A stretch of 64,000 nt of DNA from an uncultured Prevotella sp. (lineage in GTDB: Bacteria > Bacteroidota > Bacteroidia > Bacteroidales > Bacteroidaceae). Location: assembly GCA_946404405.1 (NCBI GenBank), contig CAMJDL010000008.1, forward strand, positions 31,958 through 95,957. The letters are read 5' to 3'. Below, one piece after another: positions 38,488 through 48,252 of this stretch; positions within the stretch are counted from its first letter, which is position 1, and every line of letters begins with the position of its first letter. The notes beneath the pieces were generated by a model that did not search any database, was not told the DNA's origin, and saw only the letters and a list, made by a program, of their open reading frames with translations. The translations under genes were made by a program, and so were the position numbers.

Positions 38488-39990
38488 TTATGCCTTTAGT
38501 TCCAGTACGAAGCGGGTGCCGCGGATGTAATCGGCATCGATGGTCAGGTCACCGCCCATCTTCAATGCCATCTGTTTGCATGTGGGCAGTCCCAGTCCGT
38601 CGCCCTTAGTCAGGTCGTGGATTTCAAGGAACGGCTTGAACACGTCTTCGCGTTTCTCTTCTGGAATGCCGCTGCCCGTGTCCGACACGTGGAACTCTAT
38701 CTTGTGCTGGCCGCGCTTCTTGAACTCGATGGTAATCTTGCCCTCAGCAGGTGTATATTCGGCAGCGTTTTTCAGCAGGTGTGTCAGGATGTGGCTGACG
38801 TATGGACGGTAGATTAGTGCGCTCATCTTCGGTGCATTGATTACGAGTTGTACCTCCTCTTTCTCCGTGCCGCGAATCTGGTTCATCAGCTCCTCGCAGT
38901 ACTGCTGCACCTGGACTTCTTCCATCTCCAGTTCATCATTGGTATTCTCCAACTCACTCAGTGTCTGAACGTGTTTCGAGAAGTCAAGCAGAGCCTGTAC
39001 CTCAGGTTGACTGCTATCCAGTTTCTTTAGCGTGGGCTCCAGTTGGGCTGACATGTTGCTGATGAACTTAGCCTTCAGCGCATTGCTGTCGTTAGCCAGT
39101 TCAATCACCTTCTTCTGTTTCTTCGTCTGCAGGATGTAACGCATCAGTACCACAGCACCCAGAACAAGTGCGGCAGCCAGTGCACCGGCCAGAACAAGCA
39201 GACCAACAATGAACACCCAGCGGGCGGTCAGCGAGCTGTCCTTGTCGGCAATCTCAGCTTCGTTGGCAGCAATCTGATCCTTCAGCGCCTTTATTTCGTC
39301 GGCATGCTTCATGGCGTTGGTCGAGTCCTTCCACGCCAGATAGTTGCTGTACGACTGTGCCACCAGGCTGGCATTGTTGCTCTTACGACCATTGGCGATA
39401 AGCGTCTGGTACACCTCGTCCACCTTGTCATATTCCTTACTGGCAGTCAGTTTACCCACCATCTCCTTGAATACTGCATTGCCTTGAGAGGTCTGGCCAA
39501 AGGTGTAGTGATAGATGGTCTTTGAGTACAGAAGGTCGTTCTTCAGCGCTTCGTCGCCCGATAGGTTGGCCTGATTGTCCATAGCATTCAGATGCTCCTT
39601 GGCCGATTCGGCGCGGTGCATCTTCATGTACATCTGGAAACGTTCTTTGGTTACCCAGTAGTGGTTACCAGCGCGCTCAGGTGTCGACAGACTTGAACTG
39701 CTGATGACCTGGTCAGCACGACGCAACAGGTCAAAAGCCTCTTGCCAGAAGTTCTCACGATAGTAGAGTGCCGTAGCCTTTGTGGCACACTCTGTGGCCA
39801 ACTTGATTTCGCCGCGGTTGGCGTAGTCGTTGAAGGCATGGATGTACGTCGAACGCGCTTTGGCAATATTCTCCTTGACATCGATACTTTCGGCTTGTTT
39901 GTGCAATTCGCTCTTCTTGACATCCTCGGCCAAAACCGTGGCAGAGCAGAAGAGCAGGCTCACGAATAAGAGTGAAATAAACTTGTGCAT
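38488..39990 (-). CDS. Sensor histidine kinase with periplasmic TPR-like region
   Basis: Signal peptide, helical N-domain, TM, HATPase EFHVSDTGSGIPEEKREDVFKPF..GDGLGLPTCKQMALKMGGDL. Confidence 0.82.
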   Translation of the reverse strand: MHKFISLLFVSLLFCSATVLAEDVKKSELHKQAESIDVKENIAKARSTYIHAFNDYANRGEIKLATECATKATALYYRENFWQEAFDLLRRADQVISSSSLSTPERAGNHYWVTKERFQMYMKMHRAESAKEHLNAMDNQANLSGDEALKNDLLYSKTIYHYTFGQTSQGNAVFKEMVGKLTASKEYDKVDEVYQTLIANGRKSNNASLVAQSYSNYLAWKDSTNAMKHADEIKALKDQIAANEAEIADKDSSLTARWVFIVGLLVLAGALAAALVLGAVVLMRYILQTKKQKKVIELANDSNALKAKFISNMSAQLEPTLKKLDSSQPEVQALLDFSKHVQTLSELENTNDELEMEEVQVQQYCEELMNQIRGTEKEEVQLVINAPKMSALIYRPYVSHILTHLLKNAAEYTPAEGKITIEFKKRGQHKIEFHVSDTGSGIPEEKREDVFKPFLEIHDLTKGDGLGLPTCKQMALKMGGDLTIDADYIRGTRFVLELKA

Positions 39991-40177
39991 ATCTTTTATA
40001 TTTTTTGATTTTCGTAAATTGTTCTGCAAAGGTATGACAAATTTTTGTTTTCTCCAAAATTATTGAGAACGTTTACGTGGATTTTTCAGTAAAAAAGGAG
40101 AAAAAAACCGAATATCTCGAATCTTTTAGCTATCTTTGCACAAAATTCAAACAAATTATCTAAAACAAACACGTGTA

Positions 40178-41584
40178 ATGAAAGCATTCAACGACAAGAA
40201 TTTCGTGTTAGAGACTGAGGTCGCTCAGGATCTCTTCCACAACCATGCGGCTAAGATGCCGATTATCGACTATCACTGTCACCTGATTCCTGAAATGGTG
40301 GCTAATGACCACAAGTTTAAGAGCATCACTGAGCTTTGGCTGGGTGGTGACCACTATAAATGGCGCGCCATGCGTACCAACGGCGTAGACGAGAAGTACT
40401 GCACTGGTAAGGACACTTCTGACTGGGAAAAGTTTGAGAAGTGGGCTGAGACCGTGCCCTACACTTTGCGCAATCCTCTGTATCACTGGACGCATCTGGA
40501 GCTGAAGACCGCTTTCGGTATTGAGAAGCTGTTGAGCCCCAAGACCGCTCGCGAAATCTTTGACGAGTGTAACGAGAAGCTGAAGCAGCCCGAGTTCTCA
40601 GCCCGTGGCTTGATGAAGCACTATAACGTTGAGTGCGTATGTACTACCGATGATCCTGTTGATGATCTGCACAACCATATCGAGTATGCCAAGCATAAGG
40701 CCGATGATGATCCTATCATGATTCCCGCATGGCGCCCCGACAAGGCTATGAACATCGAGAAGCCTGAATTTAGTGCTTATGTCAATCAGTTGGAGAATGT
40801 CAGTGGCGTCAGCATCACCAAGTTTACTGATATGGTTGACGCTCTGAAGAAGCGCCACGAGTTCTTCGAGGCTCAGGGTTCGAAGCTCTCTGACCATGGT
40901 ATCGAGGAGTTCTACGACGAGGAGTACACTGACTCGCAGATTGAGACCATTTTCGAGAAGGCTATGCGCGGACAGCAGCTGTCTCAGTATGAGGTCCGTC
41001 AGTATAAGAACTGTTTCCTGACCGTGATGGCTGAGATGGATGCTGATGCCGGTTGGACTCAGCAGTTCCACTACGGTGCTATCCGCGACAACAATACCGC
41101 TATGTATAACCAGCTTGGTCCTGACACAGGCTTTGATAGTATCGGTGAGTTCAATACCGCCAAGGCTATGTCGAAGTTCCTGAACAGACTGAATATGGAA
41201 GGCAAGCTCACGCGTACTATATTATATACGCTGAATCCATGCGCCAACGAGGTCATCGCTACCATGCTCGGTAACTTCCAGGGAGGTGAACCTGGCAAGA
41301 TTCAGTTTGGTTCAGGTTGGTGGTTCAATGACCAGATGGATGGCATGATTAAACAGATGAACGCCCTCTCAGTGCTCGGCTTGCTGAGTCGCTTCGTTGG
41401 TATGCTTACCGACAGCCGCTCGTTCCTGAGCTATCCGCGTCACGAATACTTCCGTCGCATCCTTTGCAACCTGCTGGGTAACGACGTGGAAAAGGGTCTG
41501 CTGCCCGACGATCGTGAATTGCTGGGTAAGATGGTTGAGGACATCTCATATAATAACGCCAAAAACTACTTTAAGTTCTATTAA
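40178..41584 (+). CDS. uxaC: Glucuronate isomerase
   Basis: MPIIDYHCHLIPEMVANDHKFKSITELWLGGDHYKWRAMRTNG; promoter TATCTTTG near 40131. Confidence 0.93.
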   Translation: MKAFNDKNFVLETEVAQDLFHNHAAKMPIIDYHCHLIPEMVANDHKFKSITELWLGGDHYKWRAMRTNGVDEKYCTGKDTSDWEKFEKWAETVPYTLRNPLYHWTHLELKTAFGIEKLLSPKTAREIFDECNEKLKQPEFSARGLMKHYNVECVCTTDDPVDDLHNHIEYAKHKADDDPIMIPAWRPDKAMNIEKPEFSAYVNQLENVSGVSITKFTDMVDALKKRHEFFEAQGSKLSDHGIEEFYDEEYTDSQIETIFEKAMRGQQLSQYEVRQYKNCFLTVMAEMDADAGWTQQFHYGAIRDNNTAMYNQLGPDTGFDSIGEFNTAKAMSKFLNRLNMEGKLTRTILYTLNPCANEVIATMLGNFQGGEPGKIQFGSGWWFNDQMDGMIKQMNALSVLGLLSRFVGMLTDSRSFLSYPRHEYFRRILCNLLGNDVEKGLLPDDRELLGKMVEDISYNNAKNYFKFY

Positions 41585-41601
41585 TAAGACAAGTCAAGAG
41601 G

Positions 41602-41635
41602 AAAGGCGACCGCTCGTGATGAGTGGTCGCCTTTA
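41602..41635 (+). terminator. Terminator after uxaC
   Basis: AAAGGCGACC-gctcgtgatgagt-GGTCGCCTTT. Confidence 0.8.
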
Positions 41636-41659
41636 TTAGCTATTGACTATTAGCAATTG

Positions 41660-42412
41660 CTATTGTCCTATTGTATTTTCTGTTTCTATCTTCCGATAGT
41701 ACGATTGCTCTTTGTCGCCTATACGCAGAATCAGCGTGTCGCGTCTCAGCAGTACAATCTCTGCAGTATCTGTTATGGGCTTGTCACCTTCCTGCGTGAA
41801 TCCTGCAATTGTATCGGCATGCAAAATGAGTCGACCGTTGAAGGGATACCAATCCGTATAGCGATGAATCTCGGGATAGACGGCCAACGACTGTGCGTTT
41901 CTGTTCTTGCCCATATTGTTTCTATTGCCCCTCATCGTTGCTGTATAGTCCGCCTTTAGTTTCAGACTATATTCCACGGGAATCATAATCTTCTTGAGGA
42001 TACTGTCGGGCACTGGTGGTGTCCTGCCGTCGATAGTGCGCAACGTAGGTTCGGCCATGTAACACCATTGTCCTACCAGCGTACCGATGTTGATGACGCA
42101 GCTTGCCTCCTTGTGGTTCTCGGGATTGAGCATCACAGCCAGTGCGTCACCGATGTGCGGACGTCCATACAGACGATGTTGTTGACGGCAGTTGATGATG
42201 TCGAATGTGTCAGGATCACCGCCAGAGTAGGGGAGGAACACGAGGATGGAGTCCGTGCAACCGTCGCAGGCCAGTCCGTAGAGAGCCGAATCGCCAGGCA
42301 TGCTCTTATACATGCTGATGGCATCTTTGGGCACTATGTCCTTTTTCGGTTGCTTGCTGCCACAGGCCGCTATGAGTACGGCAATGATGGCAAATAAGAG
42401 CATTTTCTTCAT
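41660..42412 (-). CDS. Hypothetical lipoprotein
   Basis: MKKMLLFAIIAVLIAACGSKQ lipobox. Confidence 0.65.
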   Translation of the reverse strand: MKKMLLFAIIAVLIAACGSKQPKKDIVPKDAISMYKSMPGDSALYGLACDGCTDSILVFLPYSGGDPDTFDIINCRQQHRLYGRPHIGDALAVMLNPENHKEASCVINIGTLVGQWCYMAEPTLRTIDGRTPPVPDSILKKIMIPVEYSLKLKADYTATMRGNRNNMGKNRNAQSLAVYPEIHRYTDWYPFNGRLILHADTIAGFTQEGDKPITDTAEIVLLRRDTLILRIGDKEQSYYRKIETENTIGQ

Positions 42413-42553
42413 CATATTGATTGATTTTGCCTGCAAAGATACAAATAATAAGCGAAAAATAACAATGCGGTAGCAAATTTTTCACTTTTCGTTTTTCACT
42501 TTTCACTTTATTTTGTACCTTTGCAAAAACAAATGCAATAAAGTCTTATTATT

Positions 42554-44332
42554 ATGAAGAAGAAAATCAAGTTTAGTCTCGTCTACCGCGATATGTGGCA
42601 GTCGTCAGGTAAGTTTCAGCCTCGTAAGGACCAGTTGGAGCGTATAGCCCCCGCTATTATCGATATGGGTTGCTTTGCCCGTGTGGAGACCAACGGTGGT
42701 GCCTTCGAGCAGGTGAACCTCATGGCTGGCGAGAACCCCAATCTGGCCGTGCGTGCTTTCTGTAAGCCTTTCAACGAGGTGGGCATCCAGACCCACATGT
42801 TGGATCGTGGTCTGAATGCGCTGCGCATGTATCCCGTGCCCGACGACGTGCGCGAGTTGATGTATAAGGTGAAGAAGGCGCAGGGTGTGGATATTCCCCG
42901 TATCTTCTGTGGTTTAAACGACACGCGTAACATCATCCCCTCTATCAAGTGGGCCAAGGCCGCTGGTATGATTCCGCAGGCTACGCTGTGTATTACCACC
43001 AGTCCTGTGCATACCGTTGAATACTATAGCGCTATTGCCGACGAGGTAATTGCTGCTGGTGCCGAGGAAATCTGTCTGAAAGATATGGCTGGTATCGGAC
43101 AGCCCGCTTTGCTCGGTGCGCTGACGAAGTCGATTAAAACTAAGCATCCAGACATCATCATCCAGTATCACGGCCATTCTGGTCCCGGTCTGTCTATGGC
43201 TTCTATCCTGGAGGTTTGTAACAATGGTGCCGACATTATTGATACTGCTATCGAACCATTGTCTTGGGGTAAGGTACATCCTGATATTATCTCCGTACAG
43301 TCCATGTTGAAGAATGAAGGCTTCGAGGTAGCTGATATTAATATGAACGCGTATATGCAGGCACGTAGTCTGACTCAGGAGTTCATTGACGATTGGTTGG
43401 GTTACTTTATCAATCCCGCCAACAAGCACATGTCGAGCCTGTTGCTCGGCAGTGGTCTGCCCGGTGGTATGATGGGTTCAATGATGGCTGACCTTGGTCC
43501 TATCCAGACCATGATAAATAAGTTGCGTGAGAAGAAGGGCGAGGCTACACTTTCGATGGACGACATGCTGGTGAAGCTGTTCAACGAGGTTGAGTATGTA
43601 TGGCCACGCGTTGGTTATCCCCCATTGGTAACGCCGTTCTCGCAGTACACGAAGAATATCGCTCTCATGAACCTGCTCACCATGGAACAGGGCAAGGGCC
43701 GTTACGTCATGATGGACGATGCCATCTGGGGCATGATTCTGGGTAAGAGCGGTAAGGTACCTGGCACCATCGATCCCGAGTTCATTGAATTGGCTAAGAA
43801 GCAGAACCGCGAGTTTACCGATGCCGATCCTCATACCCTCATTCCTAATGCCCTCGACGGCTTCAAGAAGGAGATGGACGAGAATGGCTGGGACTATGGA
43901 CAGGACAACGAAGAGCTGTTCGAACTGGCTATGCACCCCGAGCAGTACCGTCCGTTCAAGAGTGGTCAGGCCAAGAAGCAGTTGTTGGCCGACATCCAGA
44001 AGGCTAAGGATGCTAAGATTGGTGGCTCGAAGATGAAGCCCGAGGAACTGGCAGCCTTCAAGCATGCTAAGGCCGATGCCTTGACGGCTCCTATTGCAGG
44101 ACAGGTGTACTACGAGTTCTCAGGCGAAGGTGCTTGCGAACCTTGTCTTGAGCCTTTCGTTGGCCAGCAGTACAAGGAAGGCGACACGTTCTGCTACATC
44201 CAGGCTCCTTGGGGCGAAATCGTTCCTATTCCTGCCGCATTGGGTGGTAAACTTGTTGAAGTAGCTGCCAAGCAGGGTGCCAAGGTGCGTCGTGGTGACA
44301 ACCTCGGTTGGATCGAAAGAAGTGAAAAGTAA
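42554..44332 (+). CDS. Oxaloacetate decarboxylase alpha / pyruvate carboxylase B-like protein
   Basis: FSLVYRDMWQSSGKFQPRKDQLERIAPAIIDMGCFARVETNGG; degenerate biotinyl-like C-terminal domain. Confidence 0.85.
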   Translation: MKKKIKFSLVYRDMWQSSGKFQPRKDQLERIAPAIIDMGCFARVETNGGAFEQVNLMAGENPNLAVRAFCKPFNEVGIQTHMLDRGLNALRMYPVPDDVRELMYKVKKAQGVDIPRIFCGLNDTRNIIPSIKWAKAAGMIPQATLCITTSPVHTVEYYSAIADEVIAAGAEEICLKDMAGIGQPALLGALTKSIKTKHPDIIIQYHGHSGPGLSMASILEVCNNGADIIDTAIEPLSWGKVHPDIISVQSMLKNEGFEVADINMNAYMQARSLTQEFIDDWLGYFINPANKHMSSLLLGSGLPGGMMGSMMADLGPIQTMINKLREKKGEATLSMDDMLVKLFNEVEYVWPRVGYPPLVTPFSQYTKNIALMNLLTMEQGKGRYVMMDDAIWGMILGKSGKVPGTIDPEFIELAKKQNREFTDADPHTLIPNALDGFKKEMDENGWDYGQDNEELFELAMHPEQYRPFKSGQAKKQLLADIQKAKDAKIGGSKMKPEELAAFKHAKADALTAPIAGQVYYEFSGEGACEPCLEPFVGQQYKEGDTFCYIQAPWGEIVPIPAALGGKLVEVAAKQGAKVRRGDNLGWIERSEK

Positions 44333-44349
44333 TAAGTGACTAATACTTA

Positions 44350-44664
44350 TTAATCCTTACGAAGGCGTGCATATTCTTTGCGCGCCTTTTCTAATTGTTC
44401 AAGGAAGGCCGCATTCGATAGCAGACGACTCATCATGGCTGTGGCCTCTACCAGTGAGGCATCTATGTCGCTCTTCCAGTGACGTCCGCAGATGACACGA
44501 TTGATGGCATACTCCTTGGCCTTCCTGTTCGTGGTGCGGGCATCCCTACGGGCTCCTTCTACCAACCTGAATATTTCAGGCGTCTGTTCATAACTGATGT
44601 TTTTGCTGGGCTAAAACGTGTAGAGATAGCAGGCATAGTAGGAGGGGGAACAGACTTCTTTTCA
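44350..44664 (-). pseudogene. Decayed class A (PhoN/PAP2-type) acid phosphatase
   Basis: Signal peptide MKRSLFPLLLCLLSLHVLAQQ in one frame, then in another frame SYEQTPEIFRLVEGARRDARTTNRKAKEYAINRVICGRHWKSDIDASLVEA; core of the enzyme missing. Confidence 0.72.
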
Positions 44665-44774
44665 TATAATCTTTGTTTTTATTGTGCAAAAGTATAAAAA
44701 ATCTCTTAACTTTCAGTCTAAAACTCTAAACTTTTTCTTAACTTTGCAAGCAAATATAACACATTTGAGTGAAA

Positions 44775-45269
44775 ATGGACTATTTATCTATTATAAATAA
44801 GTACTACCCTGAGAACGATGCTTTGCGTCAGCTGTTGCTGAAGCATAGTCGTCAGGTGGCTGACCGTTGTCTTCAGATAGCCAAGAAACACAAGGAACTA
44901 CCCGTCGACGTCCAGTTTTTGGAGGAGGCTGCCATGTTGCACGACATCGGTATCTGCCGTTGTGATGCCCCCAGTATTCATTGTCATGGTACGGAACCCT
45001 ATATCCGTCATGGTGTGATTGGTGGTGAGATGTTGCGCCAAGAGGGTTTTGAACGTCATGCACGCGTCTGCGAACGACACACGGGTACTGGTCTGCCTGG
45101 CTATGAACCCGAGACTTTGGAGGAACAGATAGTCTGTTATGCCGACAAATTCTATTCAAAATCAGCCCCAGACCACGTCCGCAGCGTATTGGAAACAGCC
45201 CAGTCACTTGAGAAATTCGGCCATGAAGGTGTCAAGAAATTCCTTTCCTGGTCAGAACGTTTCGATTGA
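44775..45269 (+). CDS. HD-domain protein
   Basis: LLLKHSRQVADRCLQIA..EEAAMLHDIGICR. Confidence 0.85.
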   Translation: MDYLSIINKYYPENDALRQLLLKHSRQVADRCLQIAKKHKELPVDVQFLEEAAMLHDIGICRCDAPSIHCHGTEPYIRHGVIGGEMLRQEGFERHARVCERHTGTGLPGYEPETLEEQIVCYADKFYSKSAPDHVRSVLETAQSLEKFGHEGVKKFLSWSERFD

Positions 45270-45342
45270 TATTTCGTAATAATTTACGTTAAATGCACGA
45301 AAGGCTGGCGTTATTCGGCAAATTATTTGTAATTTTGCAGCC

Positions 45343-48252
45343 GTGAGAAGAAAAACGCTCATATTTCTGCTGCTTTTTGTCATGATTTTCATTATGGCAG
45401 AGGTGCCTCATTTGCGCTTTTTAGGCACGAGTGGGGCTGCAGATAGTGTTGCCGTAGACTCCGTTCCACAGGATACATTACCCCGAAATTTAGTATCCTT
45501 GGATTCATTACCCATAGATTCAGCACTCAGAGATTCGTTGCCTGTCGATTCAGTCGTTCTGAAGGATTCCGTGCTTGCCGATACGGTGGGTATGGACTCG
45601 TTGCATTTGGCCATTTGGAAACGTAACAAGGCTATTGACGACTCCTTGTATGCCGATTCGCTTAATCGTCAGCGCAAGAACGGTATCGATGCCCCTGTGG
45701 AGTATTCGGCTGAAGACTCGATGACATACGAGGCTTCTACAGGTTTGGCCCGTCTCTATGGTAATTCGCATGTGAAATACGAGAATATGGACTTGCAGAG
45801 CGACCAGGTCTTCATGTCGATGGACTCCAGTCTGGTGCATGCAACAGGTTCGCGCGATACCACAGGAAAGAAGTATGGCACGCCTATCTTTAAGATGGGT
45901 AACGATACTTACGAGACTGATACGATGGCCTTTAACTTCAAGACGAAGAAAGGTCTGATTAATAATGCCTATACCCAGCAGGACGACGGTTTCATGACTT
46001 CTGAGATTTCGAAGCGCGGTGCCAATGGCGATATGTTCCTCTATCATGGACGCTATACCACTTGTGATTTGGCACATCCCGATTTCTATTTTGCTATGTC
46101 GCGTGCCAAGGTGCGTCCTGGCAAGGATGTCGTGTTCGGTCCTACCTATCTGGTGGTGTGCGACGTGCCGTTGCCTCTTGCCGTTCCCTATGGTTTCTTC
46201 CCGTTCACTAAGAGCTACTCCAGTGGTTTTATCATGCCAACATATGGTGACGAAACCTCGCGAGGCTTCTATCTGCGCGATGGCGGTTATTATTTTGCCA
46301 TCAACGACAAAATGGACCTGAAGCTGTTGGGTGAGATTTATACCAAGGGTTCGTGGGGTATCAAGGCCGCTTCGAACTACAGAAAGCGCTATAAGTTTAG
46401 CGGTTCGTTCCTGTTCGACTATCAGACTACGATAGAAGGCGAAAAGAATATGCCGGACTATACAAAGACCACGAGTTTTAAATTGCAATGGACTCATTCG
46501 CAGGATGCTAAGGCAATTCCATACCGTACGTTACGAGCCAGCGTGAACTATGCAACTTCAAGTTTCGAACAGAACAACCTGACGTCGATGTATAATCCTC
46601 AGGCCCGTACCCAGACCACCCGTACCTCTTCAGTTTCTATGGGCTTTACGTTCAGCAATATCGGACTGAGTGTGTCGACGGATGTCAATGCCACGCAGAA
46701 TATGCGTGACTCCATTGTGACGCTTACTCTGCCTAACGTAACCATCTCGATGTCGAAACGTTATCCCTTCAAACGCAAGAAAAAGGTTGGTGAGGATCGT
46801 TGGTACGAGAAAATCTCGTTCACCTATACCGGACATTTGGAGAACCGTATCTCGACGAAGGAAGACAAGCTGATGAAGTCGAGTCTGACGAAGGACTGGA
46901 AGAATGGTTTCAGTCATGTCATCAAGACAGACTTTAGTTTCAGCGTCCTGAAATATCTGAATTTGACGGCAGCCTTCAATTTCAACGACAAGATGTTGAC
47001 GCAGAAGTATAAGCGTTCGTGGGATATCGACAAACAGAAGGAAGTCGTTGATACCGTACAGGGTTTCTTCAATATGTACGACTGGAATACCAGCCTGAGT
47101 GCTACCACGAAACTCTACGGTTTCTTCATTCCTAACCGTAAGATTTTCGGTAGCAGGATTGACCGTATCCGTCACGTCTTCACGCCTACCGTATCCTTCA
47201 GCTATACGCCAAGTTTCGGTGCTTCGCGCTATGGCTACTATGACACCTATCTGAAGACCGATGCCGATGGTAATGTGTCGCTGGTAGAGTATTCGCCTTA
47301 TACGGGCTCTATGTATAGTCCGCCCAGCAAGAATATGAGCGGTAGCATCAATATGTCTATCTCGAACAATGTCGAGATGAAGTGGCGCAACAAGGAGGAC
47401 TCACTCGTGAAGGTTAGCCTGATCGATGAGTTGAGTGCCAACATGTCGTACGATATTGCTGCCAAGGAACGTCCTTGGAGTGACCTGAATACCAATATCC
47501 GTCTGAAGTTAGGCAAGAATACGACATTCAACCTCAATGCACGCTTTGCAACGTATGCTTACGAGGCCGACTCTGTAGGTGCCAAGCCTTATATCGGTAC
47601 GCGAACAGAGTATAGCAAGGGCCGTTTCGGTCGTTTCCAGGGTATGTCGAAGAACCTGTCGTATAGCCTCGACAACAAGAAGGTAATGAACTTCATCAAT
47701 TGGATTCTTGGTAAGAAGTCCGATAAGGACAAGGATAAAGATAAGGACGGCAAAGACGGTAAGAAAGACTATGATACAGGTGTCGACACCAATATCGACT
47801 CGGAAATGGAGGCTGCCAAGCATGCAGGTGAGAAGAAGGATGCCGGTATGGCCGAGACTGACGAGGATGGCTACATGAAGTTCTCGATACCTTGGACGTT
47901 TACCATTGGCTATGGTATCACCATGCGCGAGAATACCAGCGGTTCCTTTAATTACGATACCATGCGCTATCCTTATAAGTTTACGCAGAACATGAACTTT
48001 GCTGGTAGCATCCGCCTGTCTGACGGTTGGAACATCTCGTTCTCGTCAGGCTACGACTTCGAGACAAAGAAGATTTCTATGACGACGGCATCACTCAGTC
48101 GCGACCTGCACTGTTTCAACATGTCGTGCTCAGTAGTGCTGGCTCCTTATACCAGTTATAACTTCTCGTTCCGTTGTAATGCAGCAACGCTTACCGATGC
48201 CCTGAAGTACGATAAGCGTTCCAGCTACTCTAATGCTGTACAATGGTATTAA
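45343..48252 (+). CDS. lptD: LPS-assembly outer-membrane protein LptD-like (GTG start)
   Basis: OstA-like YEASTGLARLYGNSHVKYENMDLQSDQV; FFPFTKSYSSGFIMPTYG; long beta-barrel. Confidence 0.8.
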   Translation: MRRKTLIFLLLFVMIFIMAEVPHLRFLGTSGAADSVAVDSVPQDTLPRNLVSLDSLPIDSALRDSLPVDSVVLKDSVLADTVGMDSLHLAIWKRNKAIDDSLYADSLNRQRKNGIDAPVEYSAEDSMTYEASTGLARLYGNSHVKYENMDLQSDQVFMSMDSSLVHATGSRDTTGKKYGTPIFKMGNDTYETDTMAFNFKTKKGLINNAYTQQDDGFMTSEISKRGANGDMFLYHGRYTTCDLAHPDFYFAMSRAKVRPGKDVVFGPTYLVVCDVPLPLAVPYGFFPFTKSYSSGFIMPTYGDETSRGFYLRDGGYYFAINDKMDLKLLGEIYTKGSWGIKAASNYRKRYKFSGSFLFDYQTTIEGEKNMPDYTKTTSFKLQWTHSQDAKAIPYRTLRASVNYATSSFEQNNLTSMYNPQARTQTTRTSSVSMGFTFSNIGLSVSTDVNATQNMRDSIVTLTLPNVTISMSKRYPFKRKKKVGEDRWYEKISFTYTGHLENRISTKEDKLMKSSLTKDWKNGFSHVIKTDFSFSVLKYLNLTAAFNFNDKMLTQKYKRSWDIDKQKEVVDTVQGFFNMYDWNTSLSATTKLYGFFIPNRKIFGSRIDRIRHVFTPTVSFSYTPSFGASRYGYYDTYLKTDADGNVSLVEYSPYTGSMYSPPSKNMSGSINMSISNNVEMKWRNKEDSLVKVSLIDELSANMSYDIAAKERPWSDLNTNIRLKLGKNTTFNLNARFATYAYEADSVGAKPYIGTRTEYSKGRFGRFQGMSKNLSYSLDNKKVMNFINWILGKKSDKDKDKDKDGKDGKKDYDTGVDTNIDSEMEAAKHAGEKKDAGMAETDEDGYMKFSIPWTFTIGYGITMRENTSGSFNYDTMRYPYKFTQNMNFAGSIRLSDGWNISFSSGYDFETKKISMTTASLSRDLHCFNMSCSVVLAPYTSYNFSFRCNAATLTDALKYDKRSSYSNAVQWY

